Shown here: piece by piece, positions 26,855-35,415 of the stretch
Position numbering within the stretch: position 1 is the first letter of the stretch
How the letters are laid out: each line of letters starts with the position of its first letter
Made by a program: the position numbers and the translations under genes
Origin: Kitasatospora atroaurantiaca
GTDB taxonomy: Bacteria > Actinomycetota > Actinomycetes > Streptomycetales > Streptomycetaceae
DNA: 64,000 nt
Assembly (NCBI RefSeq): GCF_007828955.1
Contig: NZ_VIVR01000001.1
Coordinates: forward strand, 4,650,001 to 4,714,000
Direction: 5' to 3'
Notes under the pieces: generated by a model
What the model saw: only the letters and a program-made list of their open reading frames with translations
The model's database searches: none
What the model was told of the DNA's origin: nothing

Positions 26855-28195
26855 GTGTCAGAAGTGGCGCGGGGCACGAGAGCGTTGCAGGCGGTGTCCT
26901 GGGTGGGTGGGCTCGCCTCCCGGGCGGTGGCCGCGATGGAGGAGCGGCGCCGGGCCGCCGTGGCCGAGCCGGAGGAGCAGGCCGAGGCCGCCGAGCTCGT
27001 CCCGGCACCGCGCAAGCCCCGCCCGGACGTCGAGCGACCGGCACCGGAACGCCCGCTGCCCGTACCGTCCGGCCGCGAGTACCACCCGGGCCGCCCCGCG
27101 ACGCCGGCCGAGGCCGTGCCGTGGAGCCTGCGGGTGGCCGCCGAGTCGACCTGGCGCCTGCTGCTTCTCGCGGCGGCGCTCTACCTGCTCTTCCGGGTGG
27201 TCGACATGCTCCGGCTGGTCGCCTTCGCGGTCCTCGCCGCATTGCTGATCTCCGCGCTGCTTGAGCCGACCGTCTCCTGGCTGAGGCGGCACGGCGTACC
27301 GCGCTCGCTCGCCGCCGCCGGGACCTTCCTCGCCGGGGTGGCGGGCATCGGCCTGGTCGGCTGGTTCGTGGTCTGGCAGGTGACCACCAACCTCTCCTCC
27401 GTCACGGGCAAGGTCCAGGAGGGGGTCAACCGGCTCAAGGACTGGCTGGTGACCGGGCCGCTGCATCTGACGACCCAGCAGATCAGCGACTTCGCCAAGC
27501 AGATCTCGACCGCGATCGGCACCAACTCGGAGCAGATCACCTCGGCCGGTTTCACCGGGGTGACCATCGCGGTCGAGGTGCTCACCGGTGTGGTGCTGAC
27601 CGCCTTCACCACCTTCTTCCTGCTCTACGACGGAGCCAGGATCTGGAGCTGGGCACTGCGCGGCCTGCCCCGGCACTCCCGCTACGCGATGGCCGGCGCC
27701 GGCCCCAAGGCCTGGGCGACGCTTACCGCGTACGTGCGCGGCACGGTGTGCGTGGCCTTCATCGACGCGCTCTGCATCGGCATAGGCATCCAGCTGCTGG
27801 GGGTGCCGATGGCCCTGCCGCTGGCGGTGATCATCTTCCTGGGGGCCTTCGTGCCGCTGGTCGGCGCGCTGGTCACCGGGACCATCGCGGTCCTGATCGC
27901 GCTGGTCACGCAGGGGCCGTTCACTTCGCTGATGGTGCTGGTGGTGCTGGTCGCCGTGCAGCAGATCGAGGGGCACCTGCTGCAGCCGCTGATCCTGGGC
28001 CGGGCGGTGCGGGTGCACCCGCTGGGCGTGGTGCTGGGTGTGGCGGCGGGGTCGATCGTCGGTGGGATCGGCGGCGCGATCGTCGCCGTACCGCTGATCG
28101 CCGTCACCAACACGGTGGTCTCCCACCTGCGGCGCCGCAACGCGGCCGGCCAGGAGGTCTTCGAGGCCCTCGAGGCCGCCCGCTCTGCCCGCTAG
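26855..28195 (+). CDS. AI-2E family transporter
   Basis: 446 residues. A soluble N-terminal region of about 85 residues, rich in Pro and charged residues, precedes the membrane domain of 7-8 helices typical of the AI-2E (PerM/YdiK) family: LRLVAFAVLAALLISALLEP, the amphipathic region TTNLSSVTGKVQEGVNRLKDWL, then VAVQQIEGHLLQPLILGRAVRVHPLGVVLGVAAG, the best conserved block. Members export autoinducer-like or other small molecules or act as Na+/H+ antiporters, so the substrate is unknown. GTG 26855 has GGGGAG upstream. Confidence 0.88.
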   Translation: MSEVARGTRALQAVSWVGGLASRAVAAMEERRRAAVAEPEEQAEAAELVPAPRKPRPDVERPAPERPLPVPSGREYHPGRPATPAEAVPWSLRVAAESTWRLLLLAAALYLLFRVVDMLRLVAFAVLAALLISALLEPTVSWLRRHGVPRSLAAAGTFLAGVAGIGLVGWFVVWQVTTNLSSVTGKVQEGVNRLKDWLVTGPLHLTTQQISDFAKQISTAIGTNSEQITSAGFTGVTIAVEVLTGVVLTAFTTFFLLYDGARIWSWALRGLPRHSRYAMAGAGPKAWATLTAYVRGTVCVAFIDALCIGIGIQLLGVPMALPLAVIIFLGAFVPLVGALVTGTIAVLIALVTQGPFTSLMVLVVLVAVQQIEGHLLQPLILGRAVRVHPLGVVLGVAAGSIVGGIGGAIVAVPLIAVTNTVVSHLRRRNAAGQEVFEALEAARSAR

Positions 28196-28219
28196 AGCAA
28201 CCACAGCAGGAGCGTGAGG

Positions 28220-28418
28220 TGCTGCGCGCGCAACCGTGCAGCTACGTGGATGCCTGGTCGCGCAGTTCCTCGCGCCCCTAGAGGTTCGCCGGTTGCGTCG
28301 GACGGCGCAGGTGGCAAACCACCAGGGGCGCGAGGAACTGCGCGAAGTCGGAAGATGACGGCCTGAGCCTTCCGATCCCGCGCAGTTCCCCGCGCCCCTA
28401 GAGGTTCGCCGGTTGCGT
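28220..28418. repeat. GC-rich palindromic repeat, copies 3 and 4, with tandem 38-bp duplication
   Basis: 28221-28280 matches 18741-18800 closely. 28322-28400 is a second complete palindrome with arms AGGGGCGCGAGGAACTGCGCG and CGCGCAGTTCCCCGCGCCCCT. The 38 bases at 28261-28298 recur at 28381-28418 with one substitution, identical over the final 28, and the second copy ends at the ahpD stop codon. This fills the convergent gap between the AI-2E gene and ahpD. Confidence 0.82.
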
Positions 28419-28948
28419 TACGGCAGCAGCGCCTCGGAGTCGAGGGTCGCGGCGACGGCCTGGACGACCGCGGCGATCTTCATCGAGGCCTGGATGACCT
28501 CGCGCTCGACGCCCGCCTTGCGCAGTACGGCCTCGTGCGAGTCGAGGCACTGCCCACAGCCGTTGATCGCGGACACCGCGAAGCACCAGAGCTCGAAGTC
28601 GGCCTTCTCCACGCCCGGGGTGCCGATGATGTTCATCCGCAGACCCGCCCGCATGCTGCTGTACTCCTTGTCGGAGAGCAGGTGCAGCGTCCGGTAGTAG
28701 ACGTTGTTCATCGCCATGACGGCCGCCGCGCCCTTGGCGGCGTTGTACGCCTCGGGCTTCAGGTTGGCCTTGGCCTCGGGCTCCAGCTCACGCAGCACGG
28801 AGGGGCTGCGGGTGGCCATCGCGCAGGCCAGCACGGTGCCCCAGAGCTGCTGCGTCGGGAGGTCGGAGTTGCCGATGACCGCGCTCAGGTTGAGCTTGAG
28901 GTCCTTGGCGTAGTCGGGGAGGGCTGCCTTCAGCTCGTCAAGCGCCAT
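28418..28948 (-). CDS. ahpD: Alkyl hydroperoxidase AhpD
   Basis: 176-residue carboxymuconolactone-decarboxylase-fold protein. The CxxC redox centre and proton relay are in NGCGQCLDSHEAVLRKAG (about 128-145). AhpD passes electrons to AhpC in actinobacteria that lack AhpF, and it has weak peroxidase activity itself. Its ATG is only 2 nt after the ahpC stop, so they form an operon. The divergent oxyR and the shared promoter region make peroxide control very likely. The gene end abuts a repeated palindromic element. Confidence 0.95.
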   Translation of the reverse strand: MALDELKAALPDYAKDLKLNLSAVIGNSDLPTQQLWGTVLACAMATRSPSVLRELEPEAKANLKPEAYNAAKGAAAVMAMNNVYYRTLHLLSDKEYSSMRAGLRMNIIGTPGVEKADFELWCFAVSAINGCGQCLDSHEAVLRKAGVEREVIQASMKIAAVVQAVAATLDSEALLP

Positions 28949-28950
28949 GA

Positions 28951-29502
28951 TCAGCCGGCCAGCAGCTGCTCGGCGTCAAGGGTCGCCTCGCCCTTGTTCC
29001 AGTTGCACGGGCACAGCTCGTCGGTCTGCAGGGCGTCCAGCACCCGCAGGACCTCCTTGGGGTTACGGCCGACGGAGCCCGCGGTCACCATGACGAACTG
29101 GATCTCGTTGTTCGGGTCGACGATGAACACCGCGCGCTGGGCGGTGCCGTCGGCGGCCTCGACGCCGCAGGCGCGCATGAGGTCGTGCTTGACGTCGGCC
29201 AGCATCGGGAAGGGCAGGTCACGCAGGTCGGCGTGGTCCTTGCGCCAGGCGTGGTGGACGTACTCGGAGTCGCCGGAGACGCCGAGGATCTGGGCGTCGC
29301 GGTCGGCGAACTCCTCGTTCAGCTTGCCGAACGCGGCGATCTCGGTCGGGCAGACGAAGGTGAAGTCCATCGGCCAGAAGAAGACGATCTTCCACTTGCC
29401 CTCGTAGGTCTTGTGGTTGATCTCGGCGAAGGCGTTCGCGGCGTCGAGGTCGACGCAGGCGTTGAGTTCGAACTCGGGGAACTTGTCACCGATCGTGAGC
29501 AC
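28951..29502 (-). CDS. ahpC: Alkyl hydroperoxide reductase AhpC (2-Cys peroxiredoxin)
   Basis: 183 residues from GTG 29502, with AGGAG eight bases upstream; the much longer open frame is antisense to oxyR and not used. The peroxidatic Cys is in MDFTFVCPTEIAAFG (about 54) and the resolving Cys in DELCPCNWNKGE (about 170). It reduces peroxides and peroxynitrite and is recycled by AhpD. It is the first gene of the ahpCD operon, divergent from oxyR across 120 bp. Confidence 0.95.
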   Translation of the reverse strand: MLTIGDKFPEFELNACVDLDAANAFAEINHKTYEGKWKIVFFWPMDFTFVCPTEIAAFGKLNEEFADRDAQILGVSGDSEYVHHAWRKDHADLRDLPFPMLADVKHDLMRACGVEAADGTAQRAVFIVDPNNEIQFVMVTAGSVGRNPKEVLRVLDALQTDELCPCNWNKGEATLDAEQLLAG

Positions 29503-29622
29503 GTTCGCTTCTCCTGAGGTGAGGCGTGAGGGTGTCTGTCCGGATTGCGGACGCCCAAGAGTTCCACATAGTGGACTGATCGGGGAAATAGCTAGACTCG
29601 ATGCATCTGATCGGAGAGAGCT
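29503..29622. promoter_or_regulatory. Divergent ahpC-oxyR control region
   Basis: Noticeably AT-richer than its surroundings. Contains ATAGCT (29588-29593) facing AGCTAT (29620-29625), and two direct copies of GATCGGRGA (29578-29586 and 29610-29618). These are candidate OxyR contacts for the two promoters. TAGACT at 29593-29598 is a plausible -10 for oxyR. The OxyR role follows from the family; the exact site is inference. Confidence 0.5.
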
Positions 29623-30597
29623 ATCAATACGCACCAACCCAGACCCCGGGGGCCCCGCACCCCGTCGGTCGCCCAGCTCAAGGCCTTCGTCGCGGTCGTC
29701 GAGCACCGCCACTTCAGGGACGCCGCGGCGGCGATCGGCACCAGCCAGCCCGCGCTCTCGGGCGCGGTCGCCGCGCTGGAGGAGACGCTCGGCGCGCAGT
29801 TGGTCGAGCGTACGACGCGAAAGGTCATCATCACTCCACTGGGTGAGCGTGTGGCCGATCACGCGCGCCGGGTCCTCGCCTCCCTGCATGCTCTCACCGA
29901 GGAGGTGGAGGCGGCCCGCCGCCCCTTCACCGGCCCGCTCCACCTCGGCGTGATCCCGACCGTGGCCCCGTACCTGCTGCCGACCGTGCTGCGACTGGTC
30001 CGCGACAGCTACCCGGACCTGGAGCTGCACGTCCACGAGGAGCGCACCCCTTCCCTGCTGGAGGGGCTGGCCGGCGGGCGCCTGGACGTCCTGCTGCTCG
30101 CCCTCCCCGCGGGCGGCGCCTCGCCCACCCGGGACATTCCGCTTTTCGACGAGGACTTCGTCCTGGTCACCCCACCCGAGCACGAGCTCGCCGGGCGGAT
30201 CGACGTGCCGCGCGACGTGCTGCTCGACCTGGACGTGCTGCTGTTGGAGGAGGGCCACTGCCTGCGCGACCAGGCCCTCGACATCTGCCGCGAGGTCGGC
30301 GCCGACCCCTCGGGCGGTACGACCCGCGCCGCCGGCCTCTCCACCCTCGTCCAGCTGGTGGCCGGCGGCCTCGGCGTCACCCTGCTGCCCGCCACCGCGC
30401 TCGACGTCGAGGCCGGCCGTACCGACCGGCTCGCCGCCGTACGCTTCGCCGCCCCGGCCCCCGGCCGCCGGATCGGCCTCGCCACCCGGCCCGGCTCGGC
30501 GCGCAGCGCCGAGTACGACCGCTTCGCCGACTCACTGCGCGAGGTGCTGCGCGAGCTGCCGGTTCGAATCGTGGAGCGAGGGGGAGTCAGTACCTAG
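29623..30597 (+). CDS. oxyR: Peroxide-sensing LysR regulator OxyR, apparent ATC start
   Basis: 324 residues if started at ATC 29623. The N-terminal helix-turn-helix (SVAQLKAFVAVVEHRHFRDAAAAIGTSQPALSGAVAALEETLGAQLVERTTRKV) is complete only if translation begins before 29680. The frame has a TGA at 29608-29610, and no ATG, GTG or TTG occurs before the middle of that domain. ATC 29623 has GGAG six bases upstream and yields the usual basic Arg/Pro leader. The redox cysteines are in GHCLRDQALDIC (about 215-226). OxyR activates ahpCD under peroxide. A sequencing or assembly error turning ATG into ATC is the alternative. Confidence 0.85.
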   Translation: MNTHQPRPRGPRTPSVAQLKAFVAVVEHRHFRDAAAAIGTSQPALSGAVAALEETLGAQLVERTTRKVIITPLGERVADHARRVLASLHALTEEVEAARRPFTGPLHLGVIPTVAPYLLPTVLRLVRDSYPDLELHVHEERTPSLLEGLAGGRLDVLLLALPAGGASPTRDIPLFDEDFVLVTPPEHELAGRIDVPRDVLLDLDVLLLEEGHCLRDQALDICREVGADPSGGTTRAAGLSTLVQLVAGGLGVTLLPATALDVEAGRTDRLAAVRFAAPAPGRRIGLATRPGSARSAEYDRFADSLREVLRELPVRIVERGGVST

Positions 30598-30620
30598 GAC
30601 TACGTGCCAAGGGGGTGGCC

Positions 30621-31733
30621 ATGTACGTCTCCAGGCTCAGCGTCGAGAACATCAGGGGATTCCACGGAGCCAGGAACGTCGATCTCGACCTGACCAGGCC
30701 CGACGGCTCGTACGCGGGCTGGACGGTGCTGGCCGGGCCCAACGCGTCCGGAAAGTCCACGCTGCTGCGGGCGATCGCGCTGGCGCTCGGCGCAGGGGCC
30801 GGAGACGGGTGCGCGTCCTGGCTGCACACCGGCGCGGCCGAGGGCGGGGTGCGGGCCGGGGAGCACCGGTGGTGGCTCACCCGCACCGAGGACGGCGTCA
30901 CCGAGCAGCGTTCCTCCGGCGACCGGGGGCTCTGCGCGAGCTTCGGACCCCACCGCGAGGACATCGGCGAGATCACCGGCTGGCTGGCCGAGCAGCACCT
31001 GCTCCGGCTCGAACGGCGGTCCGGCGCCGCCGAGCTGCTCCGAGGCATCACGGCTCTGCTGGACGACGGACTGCTGCCCGAGGGGCACCGCGTGGCCCGG
31101 GTCGACTCCGACGGGCTCTGGGTCGCCCAGGGCGGGGCGGAGTTCCCGTTGGGCGAGCTGGGCGACGGGGCCAGGGCGGTGGCAGCCCTGGTGCTCGGCC
31201 TGGTCCGGCATGCCCAACAGGTGGACGAAGAGGCCGAGTTGGTCGTCGTCGGCGAGGTGCCCACGGTCCCGGTGGGCGGAGTCGTCCTGATCGACGAGGC
31301 GGAGGCGCACCTGCACCTGGGCTGGCAGCAGCGCCTCGGTGAGTGGCTGGTGGCGCACTTCCCGAACGTCCAGTTCATCGTCAGCACGCACAGCCCGTAC
31401 ATCTGCCAGGCCGCGGACCCGGGCGGCCTGATCCGGCTGGCCGGCCCGCAGGAGCAGGCGCCGCCGCGCATCCTGGACGACGACCTCCACCAGCGCATCG
31501 TCTACGGCAGCGGAGACGATGCCGCGCTCTCCGAGCTCTTCGGCCTCGGCAGCCCGTACTCGCCGCAGGCCGAGGCCGAGCGCCGGCTGCTGATCGCGCT
31601 GGAGCGGAAGCTGTACGCGGGCCAGGCCTCCCGCTCCGAGGTCGCCGAGTACCAGGAGCTCGGCGCCAAGCTCAACAGCTCGCTGAGCGCCCGGGTGGAC
31701 GAGGTGCGAGCGCGTCAGGGCGGTGACCGGTGA
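30621..31733 (+). CDS. AAA/OLD-like ATPase, probable PtuA of a Septu-type pair
   Basis: 370 residues from ATG 30621; AGGGGG precedes by five bases, which favours it over GTG 30615. An ABC-like ATPase fold of the AAA_21/OLD group without a coiled-coil insertion. Walker A is LAGPNASGKSTLLRA (about 38-52), the signature-like region is LGELGDGARAVAALVLG, Walker B is VVLIDEAEAHLHLGWQQR (about 220), and the switch His lies in FIVSTHSPYICQ. It overlaps the next gene (an HNH nuclease) by four bases (GTGA). An ATPase of this type plus HNH nuclease is the composition of the Septu anti-phage system (PtuA/PtuB), in which ATP depletion or phage cues release the nuclease. Assignment to defence is inference. 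Confidence 0.8.
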   Translation: MYVSRLSVENIRGFHGARNVDLDLTRPDGSYAGWTVLAGPNASGKSTLLRAIALALGAGAGDGCASWLHTGAAEGGVRAGEHRWWLTRTEDGVTEQRSSGDRGLCASFGPHREDIGEITGWLAEQHLLRLERRSGAAELLRGITALLDDGLLPEGHRVARVDSDGLWVAQGGAEFPLGELGDGARAVAALVLGLVRHAQQVDEEAELVVVGEVPTVPVGGVVLIDEAEAHLHLGWQQRLGEWLVAHFPNVQFIVSTHSPYICQAADPGGLIRLAGPQEQAPPRILDDDLHQRIVYGSGDDAALSELFGLGSPYSPQAEAERRLLIALERKLYAGQASRSEVAEYQELGAKLNSSLSARVDEVRARQGGDR

Positions 31734-32464
31734 TTCCGCTCCAACGGCCCCAGCTGCAGGCACAGTTGGCGGCCGACCTGGCGCGCCGTACCGAGGCGAT
31801 CCGGGCCGCCGGGCCCAGCACCGCCACCGGCCGGGCCGCCTGGCGCACCGCCCGTGAACCCAAGGCCCGGCTGCGGGTGCTGCTGCACCGGATGGCACCC
31901 GGCCTGGTCCGCTGCATGTACTGCGGCGACAACCTTGGCACCGACATCGACCACTTCGAGCCGATCGCCCGCGCCCCGCTGCGCACCTTCGACTGGCACA
32001 ACCACCTGCTGGCCTGCGCCTTCTGCAACAGCAACCAGAAGCGCGACCGCTTCCCCTGCGACCCGGTCACCGGTGCCCACCTGCTGATAGACCCGGCCCG
32101 CGAGGACCCGGCGGACCACCTGCTGCTCTACCTGGAGTCGGGCTCCTACGAGGGCCTCACCCCCAAGGGCGAGGCCACCATCGACGTCTTCGCCCTCAAC
32201 GCCCGCGCCGAGCTGGTCCGGGGGCGCAGGCTGGCCTTCACCGTGGTGAAGGCCCTGCTGCGGGAGTGGCACACCCAGTCCAGGCGCGGTGACCCGGCGA
32301 CCGGCCAGGAGGTCGCCGACTCGCTCCGGATGCTGTGGCAGGCGGACGTGCTGCGCGCGGTCGTCAGGCTCGCCCGCACCCCGGCCCTGGCGGCGACCGT
32401 CCTCGGCCCCGACGCCTTCACCGCGCTGCAGGCGCTGGCCCGCGAGGACCCGCGCTTCCGCTGA
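31730..32464 (+). CDS. HNH endonuclease, probable PtuB partner
   Basis: 244 residues. The HNH fold is clear: RCMYCGDNLGTDIDHFEPI (first CxxC, then the Asp-His of the catalytic site, about 60-80), then FDWHNHLLACAFCNSNQKRDRFP (second zinc CxxC and the Asn/Lys, about 88-112). This arrangement matches HNH proteins paired with AAA ATPases in Septu and some retrons. The C-terminal half is helical. The start GTG 31730 overlaps the ATPase stop, so translation is coupled. It ends 12 bp from the convergent SpoIIE gene. Base composition is like the surroundings, so recent transfer is not evident. Confidence 0.8.
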   Translation: MIPLQRPQLQAQLAADLARRTEAIRAAGPSTATGRAAWRTAREPKARLRVLLHRMAPGLVRCMYCGDNLGTDIDHFEPIARAPLRTFDWHNHLLACAFCNSNQKRDRFPCDPVTGAHLLIDPAREDPADHLLLYLESGSYEGLTPKGEATIDVFALNARAELVRGRRLAFTVVKALLREWHTQSRRGDPATGQEVADSLRMLWQADVLRAVVRLARTPALAATVLGPDAFTALQALAREDPRFR

Positions 32465-32476
32465 GCTCGCGGACCC

Positions 32477-34282
32477 CTACGGCAGGCGCTGCTCGAACCA
32501 GACCACCTTGCCCGCCCCGAGTCTGGTCGCGCCCCAGCGCTCGGCGCACCTGGCCACTATCTGCAGACCTCGCCCCCGCTCGTCGTCCGGCCCGGCCCGG
32601 CGGGCGCGAGGCAGCAGTGCGCTGTCGTCGCCGACCTCGCAGCGAAGCACCGAGGTGCGGACCAGCCGGAGCGTCACCGGGCGGGTGGCGTGCTGGATCG
32701 CGTTGGTCACCAGCTCGCTGACCATCAACTCGGTACTGTCCGCCAGCCGTTCGAGCCCCCAGCGGCGGAGCGCGTGCCCGGCGAGCCGGCGCGCCCGGCC
32801 CGGCGTCTCATGGCGGGGCTGGAGGTACCAGTACGCGACGTCCTCGGCCGGGATGCCGTCGAAGGCGGCGGCGAGCAGGGCGATGTCGTCGCCCCGGTCG
32901 CCGGGCGGGAGGATCCGCAGGGCCTCCTGGCACAGGTGTTCCGGGGAGTGCCGGTGTGCGGTGCTGAGCCGGCTGCGGAGCAGCTCGAGCCCGGTGCTCA
33001 GGGAGCGTCGCCTCGACTCCACCAGGCCGTCGGTGAAGAGCAGCAGGGCGGACCCGGGAGGTGCAGGCAGCTCGACCGAGGAGAAGTCCACCCCGCCGAC
33101 CCCGATCGGCGCACCCGACGGCAGCTCGAGCAGTTCGGTACGGCCGTCCGGCTGGACCAGCACCGGCGGGACGTGGCCCGCGTTGGCGAGCACCACCCGG
33201 TTGGCGATCGGGTCGTAGACCGCGTACACGCAGGTCGCCAGGTGCTGTTCCCGGCCGAGTCGTTGGGCCTGCTCGTCGAGGTGGTAGAGCACCTCGTGCG
33301 GCGGCAGGTCGAGGGCGGCCAGGGTCTGCGCGCTGGTGCGCAGCTGGCCCATGATGGCGGCCGAGGTGAGGGAGTGGCCCATGACGTCACCGACGATCAG
33401 GGCGACCCGGTTCCCGGGCAGCGGCACCGAGTCGTACCAGTCTCCGCCGACCTGGGCGCCGCTCTCGCCGGGGAGGTAGCGGTGGGCCAGGCGGACGCCG
33501 TGCCGCTGCGGGAGATGGGTCGGCAGCATGCTGCGCTGCAGCTCGTCGGCGATCTCCCACTCGCGGGAGTAGCGCAGCGCGGTGTCCACCGCGAGGCCTG
33601 CCTGGGTGGCCAGGTGCGCGGCGGTGGCGGCGTCGGTCGAGTCGAAGGCGGTGTCCCCGGAGGCGGTGTCCTCGAAGGCGGTGCTCTCGGAGGTCGGGTC
33701 GGAGGCCGAGTCGGTGAGCGAGTCCTTGCCCGGGCGGCGGATCAGCAGCAGCAGCCCGAGCACGGCCTTGCGGCCGCGCAGCGGCAGGGCGAGGAGCGCC
33801 GTGCCGGCGGCGAGCCGGCCGAGGGTGCGGGCGCCGTACAGCTCCTCCAGCAGCGGGCGGAGCCGGGCGGCGGACGGCGTGCCGAGCACCACCGGGCCGG
33901 TCGGCAGCTGCCGGCCGAGGACGGCGGCAAGTGCGCCGCCCGGCCGGACCTGCCGGGTCCGGGACCGGCGGCCGAGGCGGGTGCCGTGGGCATGGTGGAT
34001 GGTCAGCGCGACGGGGCAGCCCGGGTCGCGCTCGATGTTGGGCAGCGGGTCGCGCAGGTGGACGACGGCGGCGTCGGCCAGGGCGGGGACGAGGACCTTG
34101 CCGAGGTTGCGCAGGGTGGCCGCCAGGTCGAGCGAGCTGTTGATCCGACGGGTCGCGCTGTCCAGGTACGCCAGACGTTCGGCGATCCGGGGCCGCCCGT
34201 CCGCGCCCGGCGCCGACGACGGACGGCGCTGGGTGGGGACGGCAGGCGGCTGCCCTGCCTGGAGCTCGGGATGGTCACGCAC
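32477..34282 (-). CDS. SpoIIE-type PP2C phosphatase with GAF-like and HATPase domains
   Basis: 601 residues with three regions. First is a GAF-like sensor (about 30-230, with an acidic Asp/Ser/Thr-rich insertion near 195-225). Next is a SpoIIE/PP2C serine phosphatase (about 245-450: GAQVGGDWYDSVPLPGNRVALIVGDVMGHS, LANAGHVPP, LLLFTDGLVE, GDDIALLAAAF). Last is a C-terminal HATPase_c anti-sigma-factor-like kinase domain (about 475-600: STELMVSELVTNAIQHA, ERGRGLQIV). Such proteins set sigma factors or antagonists through opposing kinase and phosphatase activities. The GTG start at 34282 has no strong ribosome-binding site, so the N-terminus is uncertain. Confidence 0.88.
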   Translation of the reverse strand: MRDHPELQAGQPPAVPTQRRPSSAPGADGRPRIAERLAYLDSATRRINSSLDLAATLRNLGKVLVPALADAAVVHLRDPLPNIERDPGCPVALTIHHAHGTRLGRRSRTRQVRPGGALAAVLGRQLPTGPVVLGTPSAARLRPLLEELYGARTLGRLAAGTALLALPLRGRKAVLGLLLLIRRPGKDSLTDSASDPTSESTAFEDTASGDTAFDSTDAATAAHLATQAGLAVDTALRYSREWEIADELQRSMLPTHLPQRHGVRLAHRYLPGESGAQVGGDWYDSVPLPGNRVALIVGDVMGHSLTSAAIMGQLRTSAQTLAALDLPPHEVLYHLDEQAQRLGREQHLATCVYAVYDPIANRVVLANAGHVPPVLVQPDGRTELLELPSGAPIGVGGVDFSSVELPAPPGSALLLFTDGLVESRRRSLSTGLELLRSRLSTAHRHSPEHLCQEALRILPPGDRGDDIALLAAAFDGIPAEDVAYWYLQPRHETPGRARRLAGHALRRWGLERLADSTELMVSELVTNAIQHATRPVTLRLVRTSVLRCEVGDDSALLPRARRAGPDDERGRGLQIVARCAERWGATRLGAGKVVWFEQRLP

Positions 34283-34324
34283 AGGCGGCCCGTTCTGGGA
34301 GGTCGAGGTGGGTGCGAGGTGGCG

Positions 34325-35074
34325 TCAGTCGATCCGCCGACAGCGCAGGAACAACTGCTCCTCCGGAGGGAGCGCGGTGCTGGCGGGGGCGTACGGGTGG
34401 CCGGAGTGATCCTCGACGGCGAAGCCCGCCCCGGCGAGCGTCTGCTCCAACTCCTCGCGCAGGTACCCGCTTATCTTGATCTCGTGACCGAGGAAGGGCA
34501 GCGGCGCGTGGTCGAGGTCCGCCTCGACCATGCCGAGCGCCAGCAGGCCGCCGGGCCGCAGCAGCTCGCGGATCCGGCCGAGGACCACCGGGATCTCGTC
34601 CTGGGGCAGCAGGATCAGTGAGAAGAAGGCGGTGGCCGCGGCGAAGCTCCCGGCCGCGGCCGGGCCCAGCTGTGGTGCTCCCCAGGCCATCTCGGCCCGC
34701 GGGGTGGCCAGGTCGTACATGTCGATGCGGTGGTAGGCGGCGGCCGGCGCGGTCCGCCGGGCCAGTCTCAACATGCCGTCGGAGAGGTCGATGCCGGTGA
34801 CCCGCAGGCCGCCCTGGGTCAGCTGGAGGATCGTCGGATCGCCGGTGCCGCACCCGACGTCGAGCACCGGAGCGCCGGGCTCCAGCTGACGCAGCAGCCA
34901 GCCGCCGCACTCCAGTTGACCGGCCTTGGCGGGGAACGCCTCGCCGTAGCGGGCGCCGATGGTGTCGAAGGCGACGGCCTGCAGGGCACGCTCGGCGCGG
35001 CGGCGGCAGACCTGCTGGTCGGCGGGGGCGGGCCCGTGGCCCCGGGCGGGATCGGATATCTGTCCGGTCGTCAC
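34325..35074 (-). CDS. SAM-dependent methyltransferase
   Basis: 249 residues from GTG 35074, class I methyltransferase. The SAM loop is VLDVGCGTGDPTILQL (about 68-83), the acidic motif II is VTGIDLSDGMLRLA, and LLRPGGLLALGMVEADLDHAPLP follows. The substrate is not predictable. It lies in the same direction as the SpoIIE gene, 42 nt before it, so the two may be cotranscribed. The open frame extends to 35140, but no better start is visible there. Confidence 0.82.
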   Translation of the reverse strand: MTTGQISDPARGHGPAPADQQVCRRRAERALQAVAFDTIGARYGEAFPAKAGQLECGGWLLRQLEPGAPVLDVGCGTGDPTILQLTQGGLRVTGIDLSDGMLRLARRTAPAAAYHRIDMYDLATPRAEMAWGAPQLGPAAAGSFAAATAFFSLILLPQDEIPVVLGRIRELLRPGGLLALGMVEADLDHAPLPFLGHEIKISGYLREELEQTLAGAGFAVEDHSGHPYAPASTALPPEEQLFLRCRRID

Positions 35075-35415
35075 GATTGAGAGGCACCTTTCCACCCTGG
35101 CCGACGGCCGGCAGTACTGGGCGGATGACCCCGGGCCCATGGCCTACTGCCTGCTGCGGTCCGTCACGCTCCCCGCGTCACTCCGTGCTGTGTCGGTCCT
35201 GCTGCCGTTCCACTGGTGAGACTGCACTGGCATCCGACAATAGGCGTGATCACTCGGCGATGGGGTCCCTTTCCGGCCAACTCGTGGTTGTTGGGACGAA
35301 TATGGCCGGGATCGCGGGAGCACGACGGGGCGGGCGGGGTGGCGCGGGCGCCGGTCCCGCGCCGCGGGGCGCGCCCGGGTGAGCGGCGCTCACCTGCGGT
35401 GACGCCGTGTTGCGC

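Noticed and set aside
30621..32464. Retron or full anti-phage island around the ATPase/HNH pair
   Set aside because: No reverse transcriptase, structured non-coding RNA or mobile-element boundary is visible; both neighbours are ordinary chromosomal genes.
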